A model generated the notes under the pieces. The model made no database searches and was not told the origin of the DNA. It saw only the letters and a program-made list of their open reading frames with translations. Of a stretch of DNA of 64,000 bases, positions 21,298-32,859 are shown in pieces; position 1 is the first letter of the stretch; every line of letters starts with the position of its first letter. The stretch spans positions 13,352,232 to 13,416,231 of the forward strand of contig CM046299.1 in NCBI GenBank assembly GCA_025267735.1, given 5' to 3'. Source of the DNA: Mactra quadrangularis (lineage: Eukaryota; Mollusca; Bivalvia; Venerida; Mactridae). The position numbers and the translations under genes were made by a program.

Positions 21298-24200
21298 GTA
21301 AGAAACAAACATTATATTACATTTATTTTTATGGAACTGATGTCTAGCGGTTGTTTTAATATCAAAATAAGATTTTTGAACACGTCTGCTGTTTGCGATC
21401 GTTTGCAGTTTTAAATACCGGTCTACGAATTATTCACAACTATACCATCAGTTAAATGGTTTTAAATGATACATAACTTGTAATGTCATATTTATTTATT
21501 GAAAGTGTATTTTATTAGCGCAGTAAAGCTATTTTTTCTTTTGACAGTTCAGTGTTTACATAAATGCTAAGCGACGAGATTCTCTCCCCTGTTTGCTATT
21601 TTTAGCAATTGTTATCTTTATATATTTAATATTACTCCATTAATTGATAAGACTGAGTGGCTCAGTGGATACTACTGCCGACTAGTGACGACGATGGCCC
21701 GGGTTCGAATCTCGTCCAACTATATTTTTTTATTTTTTTACAATATATCTTTAATCAGTTTTCAGTATCATATCAAATATATATCTATTTTTTATTAATT
21801 TCTATTAATTTAGGAATTGAACGGATTGTTTGAATCTTTTGGAATACCTACCGAGCAGAGTCTTACATCAACAGAGGTTGACAATCCTGAAGATCTAAGC
21901 CAGGAGTTTGAAGTCAGTGATTGTGACGAAGAACAGTGTGACACAGAACTGGTTGTGAATGCAAGGATAGAAGAAGTTGTGAGAAATTATGTTGATACAA
22001 GAGACTCAGACTCAGACAATGACACTGATGATGCCTCCGGTGATAGAACCAGTAATGTGTGTTCATGTAAAGTGGATTGCCTTGTCCAGTTTGACAAAGC
22101 TTGTGTAGAGAGTCATAAACTGTCTATGAGAGAAATTGATAGAACTGAAGCAGAGATGTTCATAACTGGGAGTGTACACCAAATTGATACTGACGAAACT
22201 CAAAAAGGGAAACGTCGAAAACGGACTCGTTATAGGTACAGTTTTAATGGTAAATCTGTCTGTAAGAAGGCATTCATGTATGTCAATGATATTGGAACAA
22301 AATCTCTCAGAAACCTACTAGACCACTATACCACCAATGGGGCAGTGCCGCGTATACATGGTAACACTGGTAAAAAACCTCATCATGCCCTTGGCTATAA
22401 TGAAATACGATTTTGTGTAGACTGGATTGCATGGTTTGCAGAAATAAATGGATTACCTATGCCAGCAGCACCAAGGGGTCGTGACGGGGAAGCCCCTATT
22501 CTTCTGCCATCAAACCTAACAAAAGTTTCTTTACACTCTCAATATTGCCAGGCGTGTGAGACGACGAATGTACGTAAACTTGGAGTTTCATCTTTCAAAA
22601 ATGTGTGGAAAAATTGCATCCCACACATTAAGATAATGTCTCCAAAAGATGATGTATGTCACATGTGTGAGAAGCTAAGACATAGAGTTATGGATGCTTT
22701 GACAGAACAAGACAAACTTGATGCAGCAAATTGTCTCAGAGAACATGTTCAGGTATTTATATTTTGCTTATTGTCATGTCATAAATATCAAAGTAGTTTT
22801 GTATTTTTCACTTTGTTAAATCTCATGTTATAGTTTTACCATAAGCATAAAAACATGAACATTTTATACACATGTACATCTATTTGGTTTTTCTCTGAAA
22901 CAATAAAATTACCATAAATTATACTGTATGTTCATATGGAAGTGCTTATGATCGAATGTATCCTACTTAGTGTATCTTACTACAATGTATGTTTTACCTT
23001 ACTGTTTCAGGATGCTCAAACAGAACGCCAGGCGTACATGACAGCAGTAATTCGGGCGAGAGAAGAGATGGTAGGTTACGTCCGACCGACAATACCCATT
23101 GCACCATTTTCTACAGAGTTCAGTAAGGTATGCCTATGACAGTTGTGTTAAAAGCTATTAAGATCTTATACAGGTAATATGACTAAAAATAAACGGTTCT
23201 TGTATGTATAAACTGAGCTGTAGGACAATTGCAAATTACCGTTTACATTTATCAAAAGTATGTATTACGAATTTGTAATAATGCAAGCTTTCTTTAAAGA
23301 AATTTATAAATCGATTGAAGCAGTGAATACAGTTAAGTATTAAAGTCATAATTATCCGGTGAAAAATGACGTTATAAACATACAATATTGTAATTTTAAG
23401 TGTAAATAACACAATGACAGTGTCATTATATTTGATAATTCCATTAAACAGACTTAACAAACAAAACTGCATTGTTTTATATAAACAATATACAAAGGCA
23501 GTTTTTTCAAATGCGTTTTTGGAAAAAAACAGATGATTAAAGTTTACATGTAAATGTAACATGGATTAGTCAGAAACATGTATTAGTTAATGAAGTCATC
23601 GTTGTAACAGTTAACAAACATGTATTCTATAAAAAGTGATTAGTATTTCATTGCTTAATATTTTGGTCAAATTTATCAGGTCCATATCACCTTTGACTAC
23701 AGTCAGAGTGTTACAATACCTCATCATAGTCGACAGATAGGACCCATGTATTTTGTGACAGGCAGAAAAATTAATATGTTTGGTGTCCGCATTGACTCAA
23801 CAAGTGAGCAGTACAACTACTTAATAGATGAAGATCAATCTATAGGTATGTTTAAATTTATAATTTAACCACTTTCACGTAGAAACTATACCTTGACAGA
23901 ATATGACATGCGATAGAATGTCGGTATATTTTACTTCATGCAAGTGCAAACATATTGTCGTCCTCCCTAAATATTACAACCTTGCATAAATGAGTGTTAC
24001 ACTTCCATTTATTTTTATCTCAGTTTTTTTATGAATATATAACAGTAGTTTATACAATTTTCTGTCACCTTACAGGGTTAGATGGAAGTGGTACACACGG
24101 ACCTAATTCAGTGTTAAGCATGCTTCATCATTGTTTACAGAATAACGGATTCGGCGAGAAAGGAGTTAATCTGCATGCAGATAATTGTGGAGGTAAATAT

Positions 24201-25565
24201 TGTTTTTACATTAACTTAGGAATGAAATATTCAGTATATGCATTGGTTAATACTACTATAACAAGTAATAAAAAGTTATATCTGTTTTATTTCTCGTTAA
24301 CAGGTCAGAATAAGAACCGATACACACTAGCGTATCTTTGTTGGAGAGTAAACAGAGGGTTACATGAACACATTCAATTGAATATGGCCATTCCAGGGCA
24401 TACAAAGTAAGTACCTTGAGACATTTACCCAGAGCACTGTGCTTTTATATTCTTAAGCGTTGGTTATATTACCAAAGAAATAAAAATTCTCATGTTTCGT
24501 CTTAAAATTAAGTGAATCTACAGATCTTGGGCCCGTATTATCAAACATCTTACGACCAATTTTAGTCTTAAATCCTTCTATGTTCTATTGTGAAATTATC
24601 ATAAGATGTTTGATAATATGCTGCCCTTATTCTTATATAAATGCATTTTACTTACAAAATGCTGACCAATATTTAGTCAAATATACTTTTTGAAATTAAT
24701 GTAAATTAATCCGTGAGATATAGACCTACCTATACACTTAAAGTGTATTTATGATTATGAGATTACTAATTTGTTTGTACTGCCATTCTTTAATTTTGTA
24801 ATTAATATTTATCTCAGATGTCTTGTTGATGGTGGCTTTGGGCGGATAAAAAAGCTATTCAAGAGAACTGATTGTGAGAGTCTGAGTCAATTTGCAGACA
24901 TTGTGGATAAATCGGCAAAGAACAATTTCCCTGTTTTATATCGAAATGAAAACAATGATCAGACATGGAAATGGTAATTCGTTTCAACAACGTTTTTATA
25001 GATTTTGATTACTAGTAAATAATATAATGTCAGTTGAAACATTGTAACACTCATTTATAAGAATGATACTCAGGGCCACTCCGATCGCTAGCAATACATA
25101 AAGTAGCAACAAACAAAAAGTTTATTGATATTGTAATGTGCAATTTCAGAGTAAAATGAAATACCCAACATATGCTTTCACAAAGATATGTTTCGAAAAA
25201 AATACACATTATATATATAATTTATTGCATTTTTATAAAACAAAACATTATCTTAACACAGGTATGATTGGAAGTCGTATTTGACACAATTTTTTCTACA
25301 AGTGAAAGGAATACAGAAATACCACTGTTTTAGATTTTCTGCTGCAAACAGGTCGGCTGTGTATGTGAAGGAAAGAACAGATAGCGATGAAGTTCGAATT
25401 CCTCTGATAAGACGCAATACAGACATTCCGACAGATACCTTCCCCGAGATTATACAGCCAGCAGGATTAAGTCGTACACGGCGCGAATATTTATATCGAA
25501 ACGTTAGAAAATATGTACGTCCTGCCTACCAAGATGTCACGTGCCCGGCATACACTGAAGAGTGA
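21283..25565 (+). CDS. DUF7869-type transposase-like protein, eight exons (span)
   Basis: Exons 21283-21297, 21814-22752, 23011-23127, 23680-23845, 24076-24192, 24304-24406, 24818-24973 and 25262-25565 join in frame (1917 nt, 638 residues plus stop), all with GT/AG borders and compatible phases. The N-terminal part is acidic, then has a cysteine cluster (CSCKVDC), a basic patch (KRRKRTRYRY) and FNGKSVCKKAF. A second Cys pair follows (DVCHMCEK). The C-terminal half has ITFDYSQ, HADNCGGQNKNRYT and HTKCLVDGGFGRIKK. These are hallmarks of the eukaryotic family annotated as DUF7869. I infer an RNase H-like nuclease fold with aspartates in those three motifs. Terminal repeats around it support a transposase role. 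Confidence 0.85.
21650..21722 (+). repeat. tRNA-like sequence inside the transposon's first intron
   Basis: Box A-like TGGCTCAGTGGATAC and box B-like GGGTTCGAATC are correctly spaced. The acceptor stem does not pair over seven bases, and a T-rich tract follows (a possible Pol III stop). It is a SINE head or a decayed tRNA. Confidence 0.5.
21814..22752 (+). CDS. Transposase exon 2 (zinc-cluster region)
   Basis: It is the main exon, 313 codons, phase 0 at both ends (TTTAG acceptor, CAG/GTATTT donor). It holds the acidic region (DSDSDNDTDD), the CSCKVDC cluster, a basic stretch, the HGNTGKKPHHALGY motif, LLPSNLTKVSLHSQYCQAC and the DVCHMCEK pair. The cysteine pairs probably bind zinc. Confidence 0.85.
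23011..23127 (+). CDS. Transposase exon 3
   Basis: It has 39 codons in phase 0, following TTTCAG. It encodes a helical, charged stretch (TERQAYMTAVIRAREEM) that links the zinc region to the catalytic half, and ends at AAG/GTATGC. Confidence 0.82.
23680..23845 (+). CDS. Transposase exon 4 (first catalytic motif)
   Basis: It starts VHITFDYSQSVTIPHHSRQ; the aspartate in TFDYSQ is the likely first acidic catalytic residue (inference). It has TATCAG and GTATGT borders, and ends in phase 1. Confidence 0.84.
24076..24192 (+). CDS. Transposase exon 5
   Basis: It encodes GLDGSGTHGPNSVLSML and ends in LHADNCGG. The intron falls inside the HADNCGGQNKN motif, in phase 1. The aspartate of HADN is the likely second catalytic residue (inference). 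Confidence 0.85.
24304..24406 (+). CDS. Transposase exon 6
   Basis: It completes the GGQNKNRYTLAYLCWRV motif and ends at PGHTK in phase 2 (AACAG acceptor, GTAAGT donor). Confidence 0.85.
24818..24973 (+). CDS. Transposase exon 7 (third catalytic motif)
   Basis: It encodes CLVDGGFGRIKKLFKRTDC, the family's H-T-K…D…FG-(I/L)-K-(K/R) block, with a candidate third acidic residue in LVDGG. The acceptor is CTCAG and the donor GTAATT. Confidence 0.84.
25262..25565 (+). CDS. Transposase exon 8 (C-terminus and stop)
   Basis: It starts after AACACAG and encodes YDWKSYLTQFF, a KYHCFRF strand and a basic C-terminal tail (SRTRREYLYRNVRKYV), with a TGA at 25563-25565. About 500 bp of AT-rich sequence follow before the right inverted repeat. 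Confidence 0.84.
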
Positions 25566-26104
25566 TTGACGCTGCATACATACAAACTTATTGATGATTA
25601 TTGTTATTGTTTTCAAGTTCAAAAACTTTTTTAGAATTGATGTGTAGAATTGCTACAGTTTTTTGCGTGATAAAAGCATGTCTATGTTTTATAATAGTTT
25701 CTATGAAATGTTATTGTTCTACATGTATTATTTAAGAATACGATAATTTTGAAAACTGTTCTACATTATTTTTTCCATAATATTATCTTACCTTTACATA
25801 TTTAAGTATTATATTGTATTTAGTACATAATTAAAACTTTGGAACCACTTGACTTCATGAGTTAATTGCTAAACAACTTTTGACGTCGTCATAATTATTG
25901 TGACGTTACGTAAGTTGTCGTTAACAAATCTTTCGTTGACGTCGCATTAATGTCTTATTTTAAACCTCTATATCTAAAAAACTATTTGCAATATCGAGGT
26001 GAAATAAAGTGCAACATGCAAAATAATGCATGTCCTATAATATTAGCTAAAAAACTAAAAATCGATAAAAAATGCCCGAGTGCCCTTTTCTCATGGCGGC
26101 GGTC

Positions 26105-26789
26105 ATTTAATAATTGATACAATTAATTACAACTGTGTAATTGCCACAGTAGTTCTATAGAAACATGACCGTACCTGGATTTAAATTGCGTAGATACTCC
26201 CGAACTATGTTAATGAAACCAGACCCTTCATTGTCAATGGAATATACATGTATGATTTACACACAAAACAAATAAACGATTTATGTCTATAAAAGCATAT
26301 ATAAATATTTACCTGTGTTAGTAAACATCGCCATGATGAAGTATGTTCTGTCTGTTTATTCACTACGCGAGTTTATTTCAAAATAACCAGTTTTACCACT
26401 TCATTTGTTTACTAATACGACTCATTATTTGTAAACATGAAAATACCCTAGTTTAAAATATGCATTCAGCGTAACGTGAAATTGTACTTTAACACCACGC
26501 TCTAGATACTACATGTAATATTGTTTTTTTAAATATCTGGCTTTTGATTGGCTTTTACCAAAGGTTGTTGAACCGACGTAAAAGTACGGTATGTCGTGAT
26601 TCAATTTGCCCTGATAAACATGCTCTGATTATCTGTCTGAATTGGTATTTACTTCGTGTTTGGCATTAGGATAGTTTAAAATACCCATGCACTTTAAGTG
26701 TAAAAAAGTTACGTACATTGTGTATCGGTTATAAAGCTTGACTTTAGTAATTGCTTTCAAATAAATGTTCAAGGTTAAAGCCGCAATGT
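26105..26789. other. No gene resolved between transposon and palindrome
   Basis: Short open stretches on the minus strand end at GT donors (near 26167 and 26311), but I find no matching acceptors. A CACAGTAGTTCTAT string at 26147 also occurs in Ig exon 5. I treat both as chance. Confidence 0.35.
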
Positions 26790-27622
26790 ATGAAGATTAT
26801 GGTGGGTGAATTACGCCATGTCGCATTGTCGTCCTGCGGGGCGCCTCATGAAAACACGAAAGTACGACAAAATAGTATTTTTGTCGTATCTTCGTCCCGC
26901 GGGGCGCCATGCAAAACACAACCGTACGACAATTTAATTATTTGTCGTGCGGATGAAGTGTAAAGCGGAAACATATTTAAATGACAAAACTTTTACAAAT
27001 GTACAACACCTATTTATGTCATATTTTTGCCTTGATTTTGTCGCATCTTTGTGTTTTCGTCTCAGATCCCGTGGGACGAAGATACGACATACAGACATTT
27101 GTCGCATCTTCGTGTTTTCGTGTGGCGCCTAGAGAGACGAGAATGCAACAGATCTACTCTGTCGTATAATTGTGTTTTCGCTCTTTCGCCTTCCGCTTAC
27201 ACATGCGTTCATCTTCATTAGTCTTTTGCGCATGTGTAAGCGGAAGGCGAATGAGCGAAAAAAGAATTATACGACAGAGTAAATCTGTCGCATTATCGTC
27301 TCTCTAGGCGCCACACGAAAACACGAAGATGCGACAAATGTCTTTTGTGGTATCTTCGTTCCGTGGATATTTAGACAAAACACAAAGATACGACAAAATT
27401 AAGGCAAAAACACGACATGAAATAGTGTCCCACTTTTGTAAAACATTTGTCGCATAAATACATTTTGCACTGCGCTTCCTCAGGCGAGAAAAGATTAAAA
27501 TGTCGTATGATTGTGTTTTTGCATGGCATCCCGCAAGACAAAGTAAAGACCAGTTTGTTTTACTTTCGTGTGGCGCCCAGCGGAACGACAATGCGGCATG
27601 GCGTAAGCCACCATATGAAGAT
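26790..27622. repeat. Giant imperfect palindrome (~830 bp)
   Basis: The arms mirror around about 27217. The core TCGCCTTCCGCTTACACATG is inverted as CATGTGTAAGCGGAAGGCGA across a loop of about 23 bases. Outer arms keep paired blocks such as GTCGCATCTTCGTGTTTTCG and GGCGCC(T/A) boxes, out to TTACGCCATG(T/C)CGCATTGTCG at both ends. GTCGTA/GTCGCA and GAAAACACGAA motifs recur within each arm. It has no credible coding sequence and looks like a foldback-type element. Confidence 0.8.
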
Positions 27623-27689
27623 ATATTATTCACAGCATACCTATAATTGTTTTAAAGGTTACATGCCACTAAATAGTACCCGGAAGTGA

Positions 27690-28850
27690 GCATTTACCGG
27701 AAATAGAAAGTGTGACATGCTGCTTATTTATTTTTTGAGACTGCATGTATACCTCATTTGTGGTGCTTTTTACAATTGAAGAGTATGTATGTCTTTGACC
27801 ATGCTTTTCCTATGTAAGTATGCAAAAAATCAATGGATCTGGTTTGTTTGGTTGCAAAACTGGTTAAAAGGGGAGATGACTCTGTACGGCTGGCGAAGAG
27901 TTAAAAACCAGGACATTTTCATGGTAGGAACTTTCAATTGAAATTTATTATCTTATAGGTAACGTAACTTTTTTTCTAATACTGACCATTTTGAGGGGAA
28001 TAGGTAGATCTTTCAGCCTATATATGGTTTTGGGTATCTAACACCCCTGGGTCATACTGTAATTTGACATTAAAAATAAGACTTTTTATATACAACAAAG
28101 AAGGATTTTATATAGTGGTATGTAACCTTAAACCCTTGAAGTAATCTAAGTATGAAATACATTAGAGACACAATAAACATTTTCAAATAATCATTTTGCT
28201 TTTTTTAATGTTAATTTTGACAAAATGACAAACTCTTAAAAGGAGGTCTCTTTTATAAGAGCTCACTTTAGGCATTTGTCTTTGCTAATATTGAATATGT
28301 ATATGATCTCAAATAGTTTTAGAGTTTAATTATGTAATTTGTGATAAATTTTTCCTATCACAAGACTTAAATTTTTCTTAAACATATAAAGCATTGTTTT
28401 AATATAAGTATATGATGATGATAATTATTGTTTGACAATTATACTATCATCATTATGCAAAATGTCCATAGTTCTTCCTTTTTTCGTGGTGCATTAAGAG
28501 ATTTGGCTATTTGTGCAGTGAACAATATTTAAATCTAACTAATAGATATATTTAATATGAAAAGAAAATTTGCCAAGAAGAATATCAAAACGTGCAAAAA
28601 TTAAAGTTTTTTTAAAACGTTCGTGATTAGTGAACATTTATACGTGATAAACACACTGCTGAAATGGCAAGCGTATCAAATAAAACATTTAATATGCATA
28701 AAGTAAACATTTACAATGTAAACTATGTCCATTTACATCATCTGATTACTCCCACCTTATAATTTATCTCAGATTCCATGTTCAATTTAAAACATATCTG
28801 TCCAAATAATGGCCAATATTAAGTAATTGGTTTAATTATGACTAGCTATT
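27690..28850. other. AT-rich DNA, nothing recognised
   Basis: I see no exon, terminal repeat or tRNA-like sequence on either strand. Confidence 0.35.
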
Positions 28851-29450
28851 GATACGTACGATGTTAAAACGGATAGGTTGCCCATTGAATTGTTCTTAGA
28901 TTTCAATCATATTAAAATTGAAATATGAATGAAATGAGAAGATGGTGTTGGAGTGTTGGAGCTTTAGCAAGTTTCAGAAGTTCGTCTCAAAATTTAATAA
29001 TAGAGCATGCAAGACAATATAATATTGATAGAGAATTCCGTTTTTGTCCGTACTGTGATTCTTGTATTGAAGATGAGTTTCATTTTATCATGGTTTGTTC
29101 TTTATATACAGAAATACGTTGTACTTACCTACCCGAAATTTATAATAGAACACTCAAACGTTGATAAATTTATTGCTTTAATGAACAGTGTAAGAGAATC
29201 TGTGTTCAGAAATCTAGCTATGTACATATTTTATGCATTTGAAAGAAGAAAGCAGTTTTAGTCATCCTTCCACTAGTAAAAATATAAAATCATAAATTGA
29301 TTGAGATGCTTATTGTTTTTAAATATATATTATATATGATATTATGTATCTTGTATATCTACTTGACGTATCCTTTGTATGTTGTATATTTATGTATATG
29401 GGCCGGAGGCCATATGTACAATATAAAATAAACTGTTAAACTGTTAAGAC
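28850..29450 (+). pseudogene. LINE 3' end, frameshifted reverse-transcriptase C-terminus
   Basis: An open frame from 28925 encodes MRRWCWSVGALASF, then a Cys/His cluster FCPYCDSCIEDEFHFIMVC and YTEIR, typical of the last part of CR1/RTE-like LINE polyproteins. Near 29155 the frame shifts, and the other frame continues KFIALMNSVRESV…NLAMYIFYAFERR to a stop at about 29259. The 3' region ends GGGCCGGAGGCC … ATAAACTGTTAAACTGTTAA, a short tandem tail rather than poly-A. It is 5' truncated and dead. Confidence 0.7.
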
Positions 29451-30243
29451 ATAGATGTCTTCATCCTCTAGGTGGAAATGTTATGATCATTATGTCATAG
29501 GAGAATCTCACAGACGTCCATGAACCTAAACTTTTGTAATTGGCTTTTCTCGCACATAAATATATTTTTGTAAAGTAGAAATGACAATTTTTTAATGAAA
29601 TATTACTTTTAAAGATGGTTAAAAAAGACCATTCATATCATATAAATTGTAATTGATATTAATAAATCTTATTCCTATATTTGAATTAATATTGAAAATT
29701 TATTACCCAATTATCAAATAACAATAGCTTATTAGGAAACAATCGATTTCTTAAAATCTAACAAATTACATGAAATGATTCGTACTTCCGACTGCACCGG
29801 AAATGTCTTAATCGAAATAGTATCTTACAAATCGTTATGAAATAGCCAAAATAGATATTATTTTATAAATTCTATTAGTAGTATATAGACGCCTTTGGCG
29901 TCACGGCTGCGCATGCGCTAATATCTGAAAAACTTACAACCTAACCGAATCAGATACGTAATACCATCTGATGATGTAATAGCAACAGGTAGACTAAACG
30001 ACAGAATTGTCCGGTCATTTTTTTTACCGACTTATTAAGATAGCGCTGTATTATGATTAGTAATCCCGTTCTGTGTGTCGTTACCTTTAAATGAATAAAT
30101 GAAGGTGATTTTTATTGTCCTGTATTCAAAGTGTACAAATTAATTTAAGTTAAAATTGAAGCAATTACATTGATATTGAAGACATGTATACTATTGCTTT
30201 TTATAGAGTCTAAGCTACTTTACGATAGAGGTAAAGGATTTGT
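29448..30243. repeat. Duplicated segment A, copy 1
   Basis: It matches 34690-35492 along its whole length, from the ATGTCTTC(A/G)TCCTCTAGG block through GTACTTCCGA(C/T)TGCACCGGAA and GGCGTCACGGCTGCGCATGC to TCTAAGCTA(C/T)TTTACGATAG. No coding frame is conserved. The hairpin GACGCCTTTGGCGTC at 29888 is intact here only. Confidence 0.8.
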
Positions 30244-30626
30244 TAATACATACTTCAATGTGTTTCATAACTGCTTAAAATGGCAATTTATATTTCTCTA
30301 TTAACAATGAAATTAATGCTTTCAAAGCAAGCATTATATGGTGGGTTTTAAATTCCTATTCATATAAAAAGAACGATATTAAAAATTACCGAAAAACAAT
30401 CTGACGTTTTGCTAGACTAGAATCTATGTTAAACTGTTTTGTAATTACTTATTTTAAATCCTGAATATTTCAAATTCATTAACTTAAAGTACAATGTATT
30501 TGCTTTCTTTCTTTAATAAAAAATCGTTTTACGATTCCGTATACCGTCTTCAGCATTCATTTTGTCAACTCGTAAAGTGAGTTTTACCAGATGAAATTTA
30601 TAAACTAACTCACTCGCATATGACTC

Positions 30627-30692
30627 ATTCTCGTTCCAAGAGGATATTAAGGTTAGATCGAGAATCCTGATTACCTCTGGGTACGAGAATGA
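30627..30692. repeat. Short inverted repeat, CATTCTCGT family, copy 1
   Basis: TCATTCTCGTTCC…ACGAGAATGA with the inner AGGTTAGATCGAGAATC block matches 40602-40670 (CATTCTCGT…TTAGTTAGATCGAGAATC…ACGAGAATGA). Confidence 0.6.
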
Positions 30693-31140
30693 TATGACTT
30701 AGTCCAAGATCATTTATAACATACAGTCTGTCAAAACCATTCTAATAATTACTCGCATTGCGAAATATAATATAAATATCACATCCTACAGAGGGTGATC
30801 GAACGTAATGTTCACACGAAACAAGTAAAGTCAACCGAACAACAAAAATCAGAAACTGTTGACAATAAAAATAGGCACAAAACTTTTAATTTTATCTGTT
30901 TCTTTTACTTTTGAACTTTTTTACACCGTTAGGTTTGTTGTTTCGTAAAACAAGCAAGCGCCTGCGCAAGGGGGTATCTTAAATTGAATGGCTAAAACCT
31001 CGGGTCACTCAGAAAACAGTTAAAAATATCGAATTACACTTATATAAACAATCAGGTATCAATACAGATTGTCACCCAGTGACGTCACATAAGCCTATAT
31101 AGTAAACAAATCACGTGAGGTCGAATGAATAATAATGTTT

Positions 31141-31600
31141 TGTATAATGCTTACCATTTAACATATTGTTATTTCAACACATCAATGTTCGTAAATATAC
31201 ATGTAAGACATTCAATGCTTTCCATTGTTATATTTTACATGATAAATTCACTAAATTAATGATTTCAATACTTGGTTAAAAGATCTTTTTATTCAATAAA
31301 TGCCCATTTATATTCAGCACAACATCTTTCACAACTGTCACTAATTTGACAAGAAGAAGGTGTCTGCAACTAAAATAATGCCCAGGGAAAATGCAACAAC
31401 CCTTCAATAGATATCTAAGGGATATTTTAACACATTTATACGTGGCAGATATTTGTAAAAATCTATTTAAATCATGCCTGGATGTCACACAATTACAAAG
31501 TTTTCAAAACGATGCTGCCATATGTTGAGACGGAACAGACATTTTAAAATACGCTGTCACAACATATTATCCTCAAAAAAGTCATTCCGTGAGATACGAG
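31141..31600. repeat. Duplicated segment B, copy 1 (uninterrupted)
   Basis: The blocks GACATTCAATGCTTTCCATT, TTACATGATAAATTCAC and TTATACGTGGCAGATATTTG match 36779-36916 plus 38564-38870, and partly 20950-21045 and 58690-58870. This copy lacks the 1.65-kb insertion found in copy 2. Confidence 0.75.
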
Positions 31601-31624
31601 GGATTTGATAGATACCTCAGAAAG

Positions 31625-32175
31625 TTTCACTATAAGGACCATCAAAGTGAAGATTTACTTTTAGGACCATCAAAGTGAAGATTTACTATTTGGACCATCA
31701 AAGTGTAGATTTACTTTTAGGACCATCAAAGTGAAGTTTTACTATTTGGACCATCAAAGTGAAGATTTTTTTATTTTGGACCATCAAAGTAAAGTTTCAC
31801 TAGGTGGACCATCAAAGTAAAGTTATATTATTTGGACCATCAAGGTGAAATTTCTCTATAAGGACCATCAAAGTGAAGCTTTATAATAAGAATAAGGACC
31901 ATCAAATGGAAGATTTATTATAAGGACCATCAAAGTGAAGTTTAACCATTAGGACAATCAAGGTAAATTTCACTATGAGGACCATCAAAGCAAAGTTTTA
32001 TTATTTTGACTATTAAAGTGAAGTTTCACTATGAGGAACATCAAAGTAAAGCTTTACTAGTAGGCCCATTAAAGAGAAACTTTACTATAAGGAACATTAA
32101 AGGGATGTTGTACTAGTAGAACAATCAAGGTGAAGTGTTATTAAAAGGACCATCAAAGTGACGTTTTACTAGTAC
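31625..32175. repeat. Minisatellite, ~28-31-bp unit, about 18 copies
   Basis: The consensus is GGACCATCAAAGTGAAG followed by TTTTACTAT-like spacer. Early units are most alike; later ones drift (GGAACATCAAAG, AGAACAATCAAGG). Where segment B copy 2 continues (about 38889-38916) there is just one unit-like sequence. Confidence 0.88.
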
Positions 32176-32524
32176 GACCATCTAAACTGGAGGTAATTAT
32201 AGCGAAATGGTCTTAATATAGGGACACTATTTTATTCACAAAATAAGCATTTGAGACACAAAATTGTACACAAACGCGTTATTTCGCATTAAAAAAGTTG
32301 TCTTTATATCGGACTTTTTATCGCAGTACAAGAGTGGTTTCTATGCGTGTGAACAAGTATACTTCTTTAAACATTAGAGTTTTTGTTTTTATTTTGAATC
32401 CATATTTATTTTACCTGTATAAAATACGATTCTTAAGAAAAATATTGACATTTGCATTTCGAGGGCTGGCTCTGAAAGAAGTTATCAAATACGCAATTGT
32501 CAGCCAATGACGAGTTTTTGTGCT

Positions 32525-32605
32525 AAGTTGCAGTGGTCCAGTGGTAGGACGCGCGCTTAGAAATAGCTAGCTGTGTTGATCCCGGAAACTCTAGCTTTGT
32601 TGGAA
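32525..32605 (+). repeat. tRNA-like SINE head
   Basis: GTTGCAGTGGTCCAGTGGTA and the GGACGCGCGCTTAG stretch match the start of the SINE at 48545. The box B region is altered (GTTGATCCCGG). Confidence 0.5.
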
Positions 32606-32859
32606 ATACTGCATGTCAAACCCTAAGTTTATTTTACATAAACTCCTTCTGATAGCAAACATGAAGTACTGAATGTTTTTGTGTGTTTTCTAAGTTTTTT
32701 TATTGACTGGTTAAAGGTCTTTAACTTATTCAGATTCTTGAATTGACTAGATAGTTGATACCATTTATTGTGTTTGATGCACAGGAATCACCAGACGTTA
32801 AAACAACACCTATGTACGAAGAAGAAAACACGATATCTATATTTATCATCACAATAAAA

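Larger units (their letters stand above)
21125..26104 (+). mobile_element. Autonomous-looking DNA transposon, 33-bp TIRs, spliced transposase
   Basis: The left end GACCGCCGTCATGAGAAAAG… and the right end are inverted over 33 bp with one mismatch (…GCCGCCATGAG…). Between them lies one plus-strand gene of eight exons with an intact 638-codon frame. The near-identical repeats and open frame suggest recent or continuing activity. A clear target-site duplication is not visible: the left flank is ATATAA, the right flank ATTTAA. It lies in AT-rich non-genic DNA beside a duplicated block. The superfamily is uncertain. Confidence 0.85.

Noticed and set aside
26147..26330. Possible decayed Ig exons on the minus strand, with GT donors and a 14-base match to Ig exon 5.
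   Set aside because: No acceptor sites or Ig cysteines were found, and the match is short enough to be chance.
26751..27689. Six overlapping open frames of 60-110 codons on both strands.
   Set aside because: They mirror each other across the giant palindrome and share the same repeated motifs; the symmetry explains them.
32298..32510. 70-codon plus-strand frame after the minisatellite.
   Set aside because: It has no motif and no splice partner. Its 3' part is the CGCAATTGTCAGCCAATGAC flank shared with the duplicated segment.
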